Shown here piece after piece: positions 25,744 through 35,348 of a stretch of 48,455 nt of DNA. Below the pieces are notes generated by a model that saw nothing but the letters and a program-made list of their open reading frames with translations, was not told the origin of the DNA and searched no databases. This DNA is from Pseudomonadota bacterium. Lineage in GTDB: Bacteria > Pseudomonadota > Alphaproteobacteria > Rhodobacterales > Rhodobacteraceae. The position numbers were made by a program, and so were the translations under genes. The DNA lies in NCBI GenBank assembly GCA_021779835.1, contig JAJXZX010000023.1:1-48455 (forward strand), given 5' to 3'. Each line of letters starts with the position of its first letter. Position 1 is the first letter of the stretch.

Positions 25744-28364
25744 CGGACGACAGCGCCCAAATCCGCAGCACCTGCCCCTATTGCGGCGTGGGCTGCGGAG
25801 TATTGCTCAGCCCGGACGGCGCTGGAGGCCTGACCGTGCAGGGCGACCCCGCGCATCCTGCAAACAGGGGGCGCCTCTGTTCCAAAGGCAGCGCGTTGGG
25901 CCAAACCGTAGGGCTGGAGGGACGGCTACTTGCCCCCACGATCAACGGCGCGACGGCAACATGGGACACGGCGCTCGACCTCGTTGCCGACAAGTTCCGC
26001 AGCGCAATCGCCCAACATGGCCCCGACAGCGTCGCCTTCTACGTCTCGGGCCAAATGCTGACCGAGGATTACTACATCGCCAACAAGCTGATGAAGGGGT
26101 TTATCGGTTCGGCCAACATCGACACCAACTCGCGCCTTTGCATGGCGTCTTCCGTGGCAGGACACCGGCGCGCCTTTGGCACCGACACCGTCCCCGGCAC
26201 TTACGAGGATCTGGAGGAGGCCGATCTGGTCGTGCTGGTCGGCTCTAACCTCTCGTGGTGCCATCCGGTGCTGTATCAGCGGCTGGCAGCAGCAAAAGCG
26301 GCGCGACCGGCGCTGCGCGTGGTCAACATCGACCCCCGCCGTACCGCGACCAGCGACCTCGCCGACCTGCATCTGCCCCTCGAACTGGGTAGCGATGTGG
26401 CGCTGTTCAACGGCCTTTTGGCGGCCATCGCCGATGCCGGTGCGGTCAATGCCCGATATGTTGCCGATCACATAAGCGGGTTCGACACGACACTTCGCGC
26501 GGCCCGAGCAAGCGACCTGAGCCTAACCGGGCTTGATCCTGCGGACCTCGCCAGCTTCTACGACCTTTGGGTGCGCACCACCAAGGTCGTGACCATCTAT
26601 TCCCAAGGCGTCAACCAATCCTCCAGTGGCACCGACAAGGTGAACGCCATCCTCAATTGCCACCTTGCAACCGGACGGATCGGGCGGCCGGGCATGGGGC
26701 CATTTTCTGTCACCGGCCAGCCCAACGCTATGGGCGGGCGCGAGGTTGGCGGCATGGCCAACATGCTCGCCTGCCATCTGGATATCGAAAATGCGGAACA
26801 CCGCGCCACTGTGCAATCCTTCTGGCAATCGCCCACCATCGCGGCGGTACCCGGCCTGAAAGCGGTCGAGATGTTTCGGGCCGTCGCGACCGGTCGCATC
26901 AAGGCGCTGTGGATCATCGCCACCAACCCCGCCGTTTCGACGCCAGAGGCCGACGCGGTCCGCGATGCCATTGCCGGTTGCGACTTCGTTGTGGTCTCCG
27001 ACCTCACCGCGCGGACCGACACTGCTCGCCTTGCGCATGTCCTCCTGCCAGCCACCGGCTGGGCCGAGAAATCCGGCACCGTCACCAATTCCGACCGTAC
27101 CATCAGCCGCCAGCGCCCGGCGCTCACCGCTCCGGGTGAGGCACGCGACGACTGGCGCATCCTGTGCGACGTCGCCGCCCGCATGGGTTGGGCAAGTGCT
27201 TTCACCTATGACACCCCCGCCGAAATCTTTCGTGAATACGCGGCCCTTTCCGGCGTTGCCGTTGGACTGGGACTCGATTTCGATATCTCAGGTCTGGCCA
27301 CCGCCGATTACGACGCATTGCCCCCCACCCGGTGGCCGGTCGGCGCAACCAAACCCAAAGAGCGCTTCTTCGCCAACGGTGGCTTCTTTACCCCCGACCG
27401 CCGCGCCCGCATGGTGCCCGTTACCGCTACGTCACCCGCCGCACTTACCCCCGCCGCGCCGTTCCGCCTGAACACGGGTCGTGTGCGCGATCACTGGCAC
27501 ACGATGACCCGCACCGGAAAATCCCCCCGCCTCAGCCAGCACATTGCCGAACCTTTCATCGAAATCCACCCCGACGACGCGGCAGATCTCGGCATCGCGC
27601 CAGCCTCGCTGGCAGCGGTCTCCAGCCCCTCGGGCCGCGCCATCCTGCGCGCCCTCATCACAACGCGCGTGCAGCCGGGACACCTGTTCGCCCCAATCCA
27701 TTGGAGCGGTGAGACCGCGCCAACTGGCCGCATCGATGCGGTCATCGCCACCGCCACCGACCCCCATTCCGGCCAGCCGGAAACAAAGGCGGCAGCCGTG
27801 CAAATCGCACCCTTTGCCGCCCAGTGGTTCGGCTTCGCCGTGGCAAAAAACCCGCTCACCCCGGATTGCGCCTACTGGGCGCGGGCGCGCACCACCACCG
27901 GCTATCGCGCCGAATTGGCCGGTGTGAGCGCGCCCGACGACTGGCGCGCCGAGGCACGCCGCCTGTTCAACCTGCCGGATGCGCAAATGGTCAGTGTAAT
28001 CGACCCCGCGCGCGGCCTCGCGCGGCTCGCGTTCCTTGAACACGGCTGCGTCGTCGCCGCCCTGTTCATCGCGACCCATCCGGTCGCCGTCTCGCGCAAC
28101 CACGCGGTTGATCTGCTTGGCACCGCGCCCGACCATGGCCTGCTGGCCGGTCGCCCCACCGCCGACCGCCCAGACGCCGGCGCTATTATCTGCGCCTGCT
28201 TCGACGTCGGGGCAAACACCATCCTCACCGCCATCGACACCCAATCCCTCGCCACCGTCGAGGCGATCGGAACCGCCCTGCGCGCCGGCACCAACTGCGG
28301 CTCCTGCCGCTCCGAATTGCGCGCCTTGCTTTCTTCCCGCCGGATCCGCCAAGCCGCCGAATGA
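25740..28364 (+). CDS. nasA: Assimilatory nitrate reductase catalytic subunit
   Basis: Cytoplasmic molybdopterin enzyme that reduces nitrate to nitrite, 874 aa. The N-terminal [4Fe-4S] ligands are C12, C15, C19 and C47 (CPYCGVGCGV and LCSKGSALG). The catalytic core has QGVNQSSSGTDKVNAI and TGQPNAMGGREVGGM, followed by the molybdopterin dinucleotide-binding domain (LNTGRVRDHWHTMTRTGK). The last 60 residues form a BFD-like [2Fe-2S] domain (C818, C820, C853, C856), which in the Klebsiella-type enzyme takes electrons from a partner. No separate NasC-like reductase is present, so the electron donor must be encoded elsewhere or be NirB. Confidence 0.96.
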   Translation: MTDDSAQIRSTCPYCGVGCGVLLSPDGAGGLTVQGDPAHPANRGRLCSKGSALGQTVGLEGRLLAPTINGATATWDTALDLVADKFRSAIAQHGPDSVAFYVSGQMLTEDYYIANKLMKGFIGSANIDTNSRLCMASSVAGHRRAFGTDTVPGTYEDLEEADLVVLVGSNLSWCHPVLYQRLAAAKAARPALRVVNIDPRRTATSDLADLHLPLELGSDVALFNGLLAAIADAGAVNARYVADHISGFDTTLRAARASDLSLTGLDPADLASFYDLWVRTTKVVTIYSQGVNQSSSGTDKVNAILNCHLATGRIGRPGMGPFSVTGQPNAMGGREVGGMANMLACHLDIENAEHRATVQSFWQSPTIAAVPGLKAVEMFRAVATGRIKALWIIATNPAVSTPEADAVRDAIAGCDFVVVSDLTARTDTARLAHVLLPATGWAEKSGTVTNSDRTISRQRPALTAPGEARDDWRILCDVAARMGWASAFTYDTPAEIFREYAALSGVAVGLGLDFDISGLATADYDALPPTRWPVGATKPKERFFANGGFFTPDRRARMVPVTATSPAALTPAAPFRLNTGRVRDHWHTMTRTGKSPRLSQHIAEPFIEIHPDDAADLGIAPASLAAVSSPSGRAILRALITTRVQPGHLFAPIHWSGETAPTGRIDAVIATATDPHSGQPETKAAAVQIAPFAAQWFGFAVAKNPLTPDCAYWARARTTTGYRAELAGVSAPDDWRAEARRLFNLPDAQMVSVIDPARGLARLAFLEHGCVVAALFIATHPVAVSRNHAVDLLGTAPDHGLLAGRPTADRPDAGAIICACFDVGANTILTAIDTQSLATVEAIGTALRAGTNCGSCRSELRALLSSRRIRQAAE

Positions 28365-28383
28365 CCTGCAAAGGAGCGCCTGC

Positions 28384-29817
28384 GTGAAAACCTTTCCGAT
28401 GTTCCTGACCATGACCGGCCGCCGCGTTATCATCGCAGGCGGGGGCGAGCAGGCCGCGCAGAAGGCCCGCCTGATGCTCAAGACCGAGGCGCACGTCACG
28501 CTCCTCGCCCCCTCGCTCGCCCCCGAACTCACAGCGCTTATCGCCTCGAACCGCGCCGGTCACCACGCGGGCCCGATCACGCCCGAAACCTTCCGCGACA
28601 CTGCGCTCGTATTCATCGCCACCGGCTGCCCCGCCGCAGATCTCGCGCTGCATACCCTTGCCAAGCTCGGCGGCGCTCTGGTCAACACCGTCGATCAACC
28701 CGCGCTTTGCGATGCCCTTACCCCCTCGATCGTTGATCGCGATCCGGTGGTTGTGGCGATTGGCACCGAGGGCACGGCTCCCGTGCTGGCGCGCCAAATC
28801 AAGACCGCTGTCGAGACGATGCTGGAGCCCCGCCTTGGCGAGTTTGCTGCTCTCGCCGGACGCATGCGCGAGGCCGTTGCGCACCAGATCACGCCCCGCG
28901 CTCGGCGCGCCTTCTGGGCATGGGTGTTCTCTGACACCCCGCGCAGGCTGCACGCCGCCGGGCGCGAACAGGACGCAGCCCTTGCCCTGAAATCCGCGCT
29001 TAGCACTGGCATCACCCTCGCCGCCTCGCAGGGCTGCATCAGCCTTGTTGGCGCTGGCCCCGGCGCGCGCGACCTGCTGACCCTGCGCGCCGTGCAGCGC
29101 CTGCAAGAGGCCGACGTCATCTTCTACGACCGCCTCGTCGATCCGCAGGTGCTGGAACTGGCCCGCCGCGACGCCACCCGCATTTTTGTCGGCAAAGAGG
29201 TCGGCGCAAATTCTTGGCCGCAGGACCGCATCAACGGTGTGATCGTCGCTGCCGCACGCAAAGGCCAGCGCGTCGTGCGCCTGAAAAGCGGCGACCCCGG
29301 CATTTTCGGCCGCGCAGAGGAAGAATTGGAGGCCGCGCGCCGCGCTGGCATCCCGATCGAAATCGTGCCCGGCATCACCGCCGCGATCGCCGCCGCCGCC
29401 AGCCTTGGTCGGGCGTTGACAGAGCGCGGCCAGACTGACCACCTCGTTTTCGCCACCGGTACCTGTTGTACCGAGGCCGATAGGCCGGATTGGGCTGCCA
29501 TGCTGACCCCCGGTGCCACGCTCGCCGTATACATGGCGGTCGGGCGCCTCGCCGAACTGCGCGCAAACCTTCTTGCCGCGGGTCACGCCGCGGATATGGA
29601 GGTTGAAATCGTCAGCAAGGCCAGCCAACCGGGCGAACGCCGCCTGAAAACCACGCTTGTCCGAATGGAGGCCGACGCAGTCGCCAATGCGATCTTCAGC
29701 CCCGCGATCCTGATCCTCCGACGGGCTAAAGCTCAACCTGACGCTAACGGTCAATTTCGCAAAGATCGCCTGACCGTCACAGCGGAGTCGTGGAAGTCGG
29801 AACTAAGATGTGATTAG
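28384..29817 (+). CDS. cysG: Sirohaem synthase (uroporphyrinogen methyltransferase plus precorrin-2 dehydrogenase/ferrochelatase)
   Basis: Makes the sirohaem required by NirB from uroporphyrinogen III. The GTG at 28384 follows AAAGGAG; the 477-aa product then has the NAD-binding start RRVIIAGGGEQAAQKARLML (residues 13-32). The methyltransferase domain begins at residue 220 (LVGAGPGARDLLTLRAVQRL) with ILIVPGITAAIAAA-like EIVPGITAAIAAAASLG and VYMAVGRLAEL. The tail after AILILRR is about 30 residues of unusual sequence and may be altered by a junction. It is the last gene of the nitrate operon, 19 bases after nasA. Confidence 0.95.
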   Translation: MKTFPMFLTMTGRRVIIAGGGEQAAQKARLMLKTEAHVTLLAPSLAPELTALIASNRAGHHAGPITPETFRDTALVFIATGCPAADLALHTLAKLGGALVNTVDQPALCDALTPSIVDRDPVVVAIGTEGTAPVLARQIKTAVETMLEPRLGEFAALAGRMREAVAHQITPRARRAFWAWVFSDTPRRLHAAGREQDAALALKSALSTGITLAASQGCISLVGAGPGARDLLTLRAVQRLQEADVIFYDRLVDPQVLELARRDATRIFVGKEVGANSWPQDRINGVIVAAARKGQRVVRLKSGDPGIFGRAEEELEAARRAGIPIEIVPGITAAIAAAASLGRALTERGQTDHLVFATGTCCTEADRPDWAAMLTPGATLAVYMAVGRLAELRANLLAAGHAADMEVEIVSKASQPGERRLKTTLVRMEADAVANAIFSPAILILRRAKAQPDANGQFRKDRLTVTAESWKSELRCD

Positions 29818-30215
29818 GCGGCCAATTTGGACCCCTTCCGGCGCTCGAAAGTGACCGCACAAAGGACCGAAATTTTTGTTGCACTCTTAACATGTTGGCA
29901 GCGTTTAGGTGGGGTCACCGCTGGGCGCCTATAGAGGGTCAAGCCCGGTTCTGAAGTACACTTAGCCTTTTGGGATCGGATCCACACGAAACATAAGGTA
30001 TCCCAAATTGCGCTGGCCTTTCTGCATCGCAGCAATATACAGCATGACGCAACGTCAACTTGGGAGGGGGCCCAGTTGAGCATCTCAATTCCCGTTACGC
30101 GCCGCTCGGTGGACGGTCGCTTAGTCCGCTGCGAAGGCCTGCCATCTGTCTGCCGAACCGCTCAACCGGCCTCGGCCGCCCAACAGGGCGATCTCGCCAC
30201 AGGGGAGACAACCCA
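29818..30215. other. Gap between the nitrate operon and the panC-nad operon
   Basis: No intact gene in 398 bases. On the minus strand a frame ending at 29814 closes with CAVTFERRKGSKLAA, whose style is that of an insertion-sequence protein tail. I cannot name the family. The promoter of panC-nadABC should be in the last 200 bases. I see no recognisable NAD or pantothenate riboswitch and no terminator with a T-tract after cysG. Confidence 0.45.
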
Positions 30216-31112
30216 ATGATGATCGCGCGCTCCCGTCAGGAGCTGAGCCGTGCGACTGCCAACTGGCGCCACGCCGGAGAGCGTATCGGAGTTGTGCCAA
30301 CCATGGGCGCGCTGCATGACGGGCACCTCAGCCTCGTTGACGCAGCGCGCCAGGTTGCGGAGCGCTGCATTGCAACCATTTTTGTGAACCCCAAGCAGTT
30401 CAACAATTCCGACGATCTCGCGCGCTATCCGCGGACCGAGGCCGACGACATCGCCAAACTCGCGACCCGCAACGTCGATATCGTCTACATCCCTGACCCG
30501 GCCGAGATCTACCCCGACGGCTTTGCCACGACCGTTTCCGTTACAGGCGTCAGCGAGGGCCTCTGCGGCGCCTCGCGCCCCGGCCACTTCGACGGCGTCG
30601 CCACTGTCGTGGCGAAGCTGCTCCTGCAGACGCGGGCCGATTTTGCCTTCTTCGGCGAAAAGGATTTTCAGCAACTGCAGGTCATCCGCCGTCTGGCGCG
30701 CGACCTCGATCTGCCTGTCAAGATTTTGGGCTGCCCAATTGTGCGCGGGCCGGATGGGCTCGCGCTGTCCTCGCGCAACACGCGTTTGAGCGTCGGGGCT
30801 CTGCACAAAGCTGCCGTTCTCTATCGGGCATTGAGGGAGGCCGCCGCGCGCATCGCCGCGGGGGAATCGGCAGACATTCCGTTGCGTACGGCGGCGGCAG
30901 TGATCCTCGCATCGGGGTTTTCTGCCATCGACTATATCGAACTGTGCGCCGAAGACGATCTGATGCCGCTTGCGGCGGCCACCCGTCCGGCGCGTATCCT
31001 CTGTGCCGCCTGGCTCGACCGGGTCAGATTGATTGACAACGTCGCGCTTGACGACCTACTGCCCGCTGAGCCGATAACGGCGCACCTGAAAGAAAGGCTT
31101 GCCAATGCTTGA
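30216..31112 (+). CDS. panC: Pantothenate synthetase (pantoate--beta-alanine ligase)
   Basis: Joins pantoate and beta-alanine using ATP, the last step to pantothenate (coenzyme A precursor). The HIGH-like motif is in PTMGALHDGHLSL (residues 28-40). FVNPKQFN, then GEKDFQQLQVIRRL and the flexible loop residues GLALSSRNTRL are all conserved. At 298 aa it is full length. The start at 30216 (MMIARS) follows AGGGGAGA. Its stop overlaps nadA by 8 bases, so it is translationally linked with the NAD genes, an uncommon pairing. No panB or panD is nearby. Confidence 0.96.
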   Translation: MMIARSRQELSRATANWRHAGERIGVVPTMGALHDGHLSLVDAARQVAERCIATIFVNPKQFNNSDDLARYPRTEADDIAKLATRNVDIVYIPDPAEIYPDGFATTVSVTGVSEGLCGASRPGHFDGVATVVAKLLLQTRADFAFFGEKDFQQLQVIRRLARDLDLPVKILGCPIVRGPDGLALSSRNTRLSVGALHKAAVLYRALREAAARIAAGESADIPLRTAAAVILASGFSAIDYIELCAEDDLMPLAAATRPARILCAAWLDRVRLIDNVALDDLLPAEPITAHLKERLANA

Positions 31113-32154
31113 CCTCGCGAGTGTCCGAGCCGTTTTGGCGAACACCTACGATCTGACCCCGTCGTGGGACAAGGTCGAGGCAACCAAGGACCTTTATGCT
31201 CTCGCCGATCGGGTGATCTCGCCGCCGGACTGGGCGCTGCACGCCCCCTACATCCTTGCGATCAACGCGCTGAAGCGCGAGCGTAATGCGGTCATTCTGG
31301 CCCACAACTACATGACGCCAGAGATTTACCACGGCGTTGCCGATGCGGTGGGTGACAGCCTGCAACTGGCGATCAAGGCGACGCAGGTCGACGCTGATGT
31401 GATCGTGCAATGCGGCGTTCACTTCATGGCCGAGACCTCGAAGATATTGAACCCGTCGCGCACCGTGCTGATCCCGGACGTCGAGGCGGGCTGTTCACTG
31501 GCCTCTTCCATCACGGCGGCGGGGATTGCCGAGATGCGCGCGAAATACCCCGGCGCGCCGGTCGTATCTTACGTCAACACCACCGCCGAGGTGAAAGCGG
31601 CGTCCGATATCTGCTGCACCTCTGCCAATGCGCTGCAGATCGTCGAGGCGATGGAGGGCGACACCGTCATCATGACGCCCGATCAGTATCTGGCGCAGAA
31701 TGTTGCGGCGCAAAGCTCTAAACGTGTGGTGTGGTGGGAGGGGTCGTGCATCGTGCATGAACTTTACACCGCCGCCGACCTGCGCGCCTATCGCGCCGAT
31801 CAGCCGGAGGTGAAGATCATCGCGCACCCCGAATGCACACCCGAAGTGGTGGCAGAGGCGGATTTCACCGGCTCGACCAGTGGCATCCTTGACTGGCTGC
31901 ACCAGCACAAACCCAAACAGGCGATGCTGGTGACCGAATGTTCGATGGCCGCCAATATCGCCGACGAACTGCCCGAGGTAGACTTCGCCAAGCCGTGCAA
32001 CATGTGCCCCTATATGAAGAAGATCACATTGGAAAAGATCCTGTGGTCGCTGCACAGCATGACCACCGAAGTCACCGTTGAGGCCGCGGTGGCCGACAAG
32101 GCACGCCTTGCGGTGCAGCGCATGATTGACCTGAGCCGCAGGCTCGCAGCCTGA
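31105..32154 (+). CDS. nadA: Quinolinate synthase A
   Basis: Condenses iminoaspartate (from NadB) with dihydroxyacetone phosphate to quinolinate, using a [4Fe-4S] cluster. The candidate ligands are C103 (QCGVHFMAETSKIL), C170/C171 (DICCTSANA) and C298/C301 (PCNMCPYMKK), the three family positions. AHNYMTPEIYHGVAD and IPDVEAGCSLA are further signature blocks. At 349 aa it is normal. The ATG at 31105 lies inside the end of panC, with GAAAGG upstream. Confidence 0.96.
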   Translation: MLDLASVRAVLANTYDLTPSWDKVEATKDLYALADRVISPPDWALHAPYILAINALKRERNAVILAHNYMTPEIYHGVADAVGDSLQLAIKATQVDADVIVQCGVHFMAETSKILNPSRTVLIPDVEAGCSLASSITAAGIAEMRAKYPGAPVVSYVNTTAEVKAASDICCTSANALQIVEAMEGDTVIMTPDQYLAQNVAAQSSKRVVWWEGSCIVHELYTAADLRAYRADQPEVKIIAHPECTPEVVAEADFTGSTSGILDWLHQHKPKQAMLVTECSMAANIADELPEVDFAKPCNMCPYMKKITLEKILWSLHSMTTEVTVEAAVADKARLAVQRMIDLSRRLAA

Positions 32155-32166
32155 GCGGGGTGCATT

Positions 32167-33735
32167 ATGCAAGCCATTGATACCGAACGCGTTCTGATCG
32201 TGGGCGCGGGGCTCGCGGGCCTTTATGCGGCGCTGAAACTGGCGCCGCGCCCGGTTTTGATGATCTCTCCTGAACCTTTGGGCGCGGGTGCCAGTTCTGC
32301 CTGGGCGCAGGGTGGTATTGCGGCCGCGATGGCGGCGGCAGACAGCCCCGCCGATCATGCAGCCGATACCGAGCGTGCCGGTGCAGGCACCGTCGATGCG
32401 GCGGTTGCGGCCTATGTGACGAACGCGGCGCGGGAGCATATTCTTGACCTGACCCGCCTTGGCACACCCTTCGACCGGGACGCCTCTGGCGGCTACGTCA
32501 TGTCGCGCGAGGCAGCGCACAGCTTTGCCCGTGTCGTGCGGGTGCGCGGCGATCAGGCGGGTCACGAAATCATGGCGGCGCTGATAGCGCAGGTGCGTCA
32601 GACCCCCTCGGTGCAAGTGCTGGAAGGGGTGATGGCCTCTGCGTTGGAGTGTCGCGATGACGCGGTGACTGGCCTTTGGGTCGAGACAAGCGGGGCCGCG
32701 CCGTCGCAGCCAGTGCTGTTGCGCGGAACCGCCGTGCTGCTGGCTGGCGGCGGCTCTGGCGGGCTTTATGCCCTGACCACCAATCCGCCGCGCGTGCGGG
32801 GTCAGGTGATTGGCATGGCTGCCCGCGCGGGCGCCGTGATTGCCGATGCGGAATTCGTGCAGTTTCACCCGACGGCGATTGACACCGCCGAAGACCCGGC
32901 ACCGCTGGCGACCGAGGCCCTGCGCGGCGAAGGGGCCATCCTGATCAACCGTCTGGGTGAGCGCTTTATGACCAGCGTACATCCCGATGCGGAACTGGCG
33001 CCGCGCGATGTGGTGGCCCGCGCGATTTTCGCGCAGACGCAGGCAGGGTTGCGCCCGATGCTTGACACCCGCGCGGCGCTTGGCGCGCGCATCCTCGATC
33101 ACTATCCCGCGGTGGCCGAGGCATGCTTGCGGGGCGGAATCGACCCGTCACGCGAGCCGATCCCGGTTGCCGCCGCTGCGCATTACCACATGGGTGGCAT
33201 TGAGGTGGACCTGAACGGGCGCGCCAGCCTGCGCGGTCTCTGGGCCTGCGGCGAGGCAAGTTCCACCGGGCTGCACGGCGCCAACCGCCTCGCCTCGAAC
33301 GGGCTGCTAGAGGCGCTGGTCTATGGCCGCGCTTGCGCCTTGGATATTGCCGAAACGATTGGACCGGCGGCGCGGAACGCGCCCCCTGTTGCGATTGCGT
33401 TCCGCGCCGGGGGATGCCTTCCCGATCCGGCGGCGGTGCACCGTTTGCGACAGTTGATGACCGATCACGTCGGCGTCTTGCGCAATGCGCAGGGCTTGCA
33501 AACCGCGCTGAACGGGATTGCCACCCTGGAGGATGCGACCGACAGCGTGGCCTTCCGCAACATGACCGCCACCGCAACCCTGATCGCCGCCGCCGCCCTG
33601 CTGCGCGAGGAATCCCGTGGCGGCCATTTCCGCACGGACTATCCCGCTCCGCGACCCGACATGGCCCATCGCTCTCGCCTTAGCTGGCATCAGGCGCTGG
33701 CGCTTCGTGACTCCATCACCAAGGAAACCGCATGA
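32167..33735 (+). CDS. nadB: L-aspartate oxidase
   Basis: FAD enzyme that oxidises L-aspartate to iminoaspartate, the first step of de novo NAD synthesis. The dinucleotide-binding motif VLIVGAGLAGLYAAL (residues 9-23), SSAWAQGGIAAA, and the catalytic-site blocks AEFVQFHPTA and HYHMGGIEVDLNGRAS are present, followed by the FAD-contacting CGEASSTGLHGANRLASN. At 522 aa it is full length. It begins 12 bases after nadA and overlaps nadC by ATGA. Confidence 0.96.
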   Translation: MQAIDTERVLIVGAGLAGLYAALKLAPRPVLMISPEPLGAGASSAWAQGGIAAAMAAADSPADHAADTERAGAGTVDAAVAAYVTNAAREHILDLTRLGTPFDRDASGGYVMSREAAHSFARVVRVRGDQAGHEIMAALIAQVRQTPSVQVLEGVMASALECRDDAVTGLWVETSGAAPSQPVLLRGTAVLLAGGGSGGLYALTTNPPRVRGQVIGMAARAGAVIADAEFVQFHPTAIDTAEDPAPLATEALRGEGAILINRLGERFMTSVHPDAELAPRDVVARAIFAQTQAGLRPMLDTRAALGARILDHYPAVAEACLRGGIDPSREPIPVAAAAHYHMGGIEVDLNGRASLRGLWACGEASSTGLHGANRLASNGLLEALVYGRACALDIAETIGPAARNAPPVAIAFRAGGCLPDPAAVHRLRQLMTDHVGVLRNAQGLQTALNGIATLEDATDSVAFRNMTATATLIAAAALLREESRGGHFRTDYPAPRPDMAHRSRLSWHQALALRDSITKETA

Positions 33736-34574
33736 CCGCCCTTCCCAATCTTCTGCTTGAACCAATGCTGCGCAACGCGCTGTTGGAGGATCTTGGCCCC
33801 GCTGGCGATATCACCACGCGCCTCGTCATCCCGGCAGGCACAAGCTATCGCGCCACCTTGAACGCCCGCGATGCGGGCGTGGTGTCCGGGATGCAGGTCG
33901 CGGCCCTTGCGTTTCATCTGATGGACCCGGCCCTGCGGGTTGAGGCGCTGGTACCCGATGGCGCCCCCTGTGCGCCGGGGCAGGCGCTGATGCGGATCGA
34001 GGGCGCGGCGGCCTCCATCCTCTCGGCCGAGCGGGTGGCGCTGAACTTCGCGGGCCGCCTGTCGGGGATCGCGACGCTGACGGCGGCCTTTGTCACTGAG
34101 ACACGCGGAACCACCACGCGGATCACCTGCACGCGCAAGACCACGCCTGGCCTGCGACTGGTGGAAAAGGCAGCGGTGGCGCATGGCGGCGGCTTCAATC
34201 ACCGCTTTGGGCTGGGTGATGCGATCCTGATCAAGGACAACCACATCGCCGCTGCCGGAGGCATCCGCGCCGCGCTAACCCGCGCGCGCGCAGGCGCCTC
34301 GCACATGATGCGAGTGGAGATCGAGGTCGACCGCCTTGACCAACTTGACGAGGTGCTGGCCACCGGCGGCGCCGATGTCGTGCTGCTGGACAACATGACC
34401 ACGGAAACCCTGACGCGTGCGGTGGAAATGGCGCGAGGTCGCATCGTGACCGAAGCCTCTGGCAACATGACCCTCGCCCGCGTGGCAGAGGTGGCGGCGA
34501 CCGGCGTCGATTACATCTCGGCGGGCGCGCTGACCCATTCGGCGCGCACCCTCGACCTCGGGCTGGATTTCTGA
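33732..34574 (+). CDS. nadC: Nicotinate-nucleotide pyrophosphorylase (carboxylating), quinolinate phosphoribosyltransferase
   Basis: Converts quinolinate and PRPP to nicotinate mononucleotide. Recognisable blocks are LLEDLGPAGDITTRLVIP at the start, AERVALNFAGRLSGIATLT, the active-site region CTRKTTPGLRLVEKAAVAHG with the PRPP/quinolinate-binding arginines and lysines, HRFGLGDAILIKDNHIA, and VDYISAGALTHSA. At 280 aa it is normal length. It closes the panC-nadABC operon; no terminator with a T-tract is visible after it. Confidence 0.96.
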   Translation: MTALPNLLLEPMLRNALLEDLGPAGDITTRLVIPAGTSYRATLNARDAGVVSGMQVAALAFHLMDPALRVEALVPDGAPCAPGQALMRIEGAAASILSAERVALNFAGRLSGIATLTAAFVTETRGTTTRITCTRKTTPGLRLVEKAAVAHGGGFNHRFGLGDAILIKDNHIAAAGGIRAALTRARAGASHMMRVEIEVDRLDQLDEVLATGGADVVLLDNMTTETLTRAVEMARGRIVTEASGNMTLARVAEVAATGVDYISAGALTHSARTLDLGLDF

Positions 34575-34687
34575 GGGCGGGGTAGGGGGGGCCGCAATTC
34601 CGACGGCCTGCCCACACGTCGTGCCACTCATCCCCGGGCCGCTTACTTGTTCAAGTGACTGTCAGTTGACCCAAAAACGAATTCGAC

Positions 34688-34987
34688 ATGGGTGAAACCT
34701 TCCCATATCAGGGGACGATGGCACCCAAGTCTGAACCCACCCTTGTCGAGAAAATCAGCGAGGCCCTCGCGCTGAGGATCGTCCACGGGCTTCTCAAACC
34801 CGGTATTCGATTGAGGCAGGATGAAGTTGCCTCTGAATTTGGCGCAAGCCATGTGCCGGTACGCGAAGCTTTCCGTCTGCTTGAAGCTCAGGGCCTGGTT
34901 CAGAGCGAGCCGCGACGCGGTGTATCTGGCCTGGCGACGCGAACAAGCACGCCGTCACGGGGAGCGTCTCGGTGTGATTATGCGTGA
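34688..34987 (+). pseudogene. GntR-family regulator, N-terminal DNA-binding part only
   Basis: EKISEALALRIVHGLLKPGI, RLRQDEVASEFGASHVPVRE and AFRLLEAQGLVQSEPRRGV form a complete winged helix of the FadR/GntR type, where the likely start is the ATG at 34718. After PRRGV (about 34925) the match ends and an unrelated 20-residue tail leads to a stop. The ligand-binding C-terminal domain is absent. It lies directly downstream of nadC, at the left edge of a rearrangement scar. Confidence 0.75.
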
Positions 34988-35078
34988 CGCGGGTTATTCC
35001 GTCGCCGATGCTGCGCGGGTCGGGACGTTCTTGTGCAAGGAGGGGAATCGACGCGGCCCGCACGGGCCCGCGCGTCGT

Positions 35079-35325
35079 GATGAAAATCGTGATTTTCGAC
35101 GAGGTCGATTACGCTTGGGCCAAGGCCGTTGCCGATCGTTATCCGGCGCTGGAGTTGTTCTTGCGGCCAGGCAATTCAGAGGTTGATCCCGCCGTGGCGG
35201 TTGATCCGCAAGCCGTGGCGGACAGGCTACTCTGGCTGGTGGAGCGGGTTGCCGGCGATGGCTGGTTCCGCCCCCGGGTTTTGCCGCAGCTTCATGTTCT
35301 GCTTTGTGCACTAAGCGCGGGGTCT
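35079..35325 (+). pseudogene. queE: 7-carboxy-7-deazaguanine synthase, C-terminal fragment
   Basis: KIVIFDEVDYAWAKAVADRY, then ALELFLRPGN, RLLWLVERV and VLPQLHVLL match the C-terminal end of QueE, the radical-SAM enzyme of queuosine synthesis. The usual closing W-G-N-x-x-G-V is lost exactly after HVLL. The N-terminal radical-SAM part is missing: no C-x3-C-x2-C motif is encoded upstream. It sits between the gntR fragment and thiF, with about 150 bases of unassigned sequence (34926-35078) between. Confidence 0.7.
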
Positions 35326-35348
35326 GAAACTGGCCCGGGGATAAAGGT

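Noticed and set aside
28036..28383. N-terminal extension of cysG into nasA
   Set aside because: The extension overlaps the nasA C-terminal [2Fe-2S] domain and is serine/proline-rich. The GTG at 28384 with AAAGGAG is the real start.
29900..30215. Possible NAD or pantothenate riboswitch upstream of panC
   Set aside because: No conserved riboswitch core that I can recognise; only unstructured sequence and short repeats.
31495..33102. 535-aa minus-strand frame over nadA-nadB
   Set aside because: Shadow frame with unnatural histidine and arginine content.
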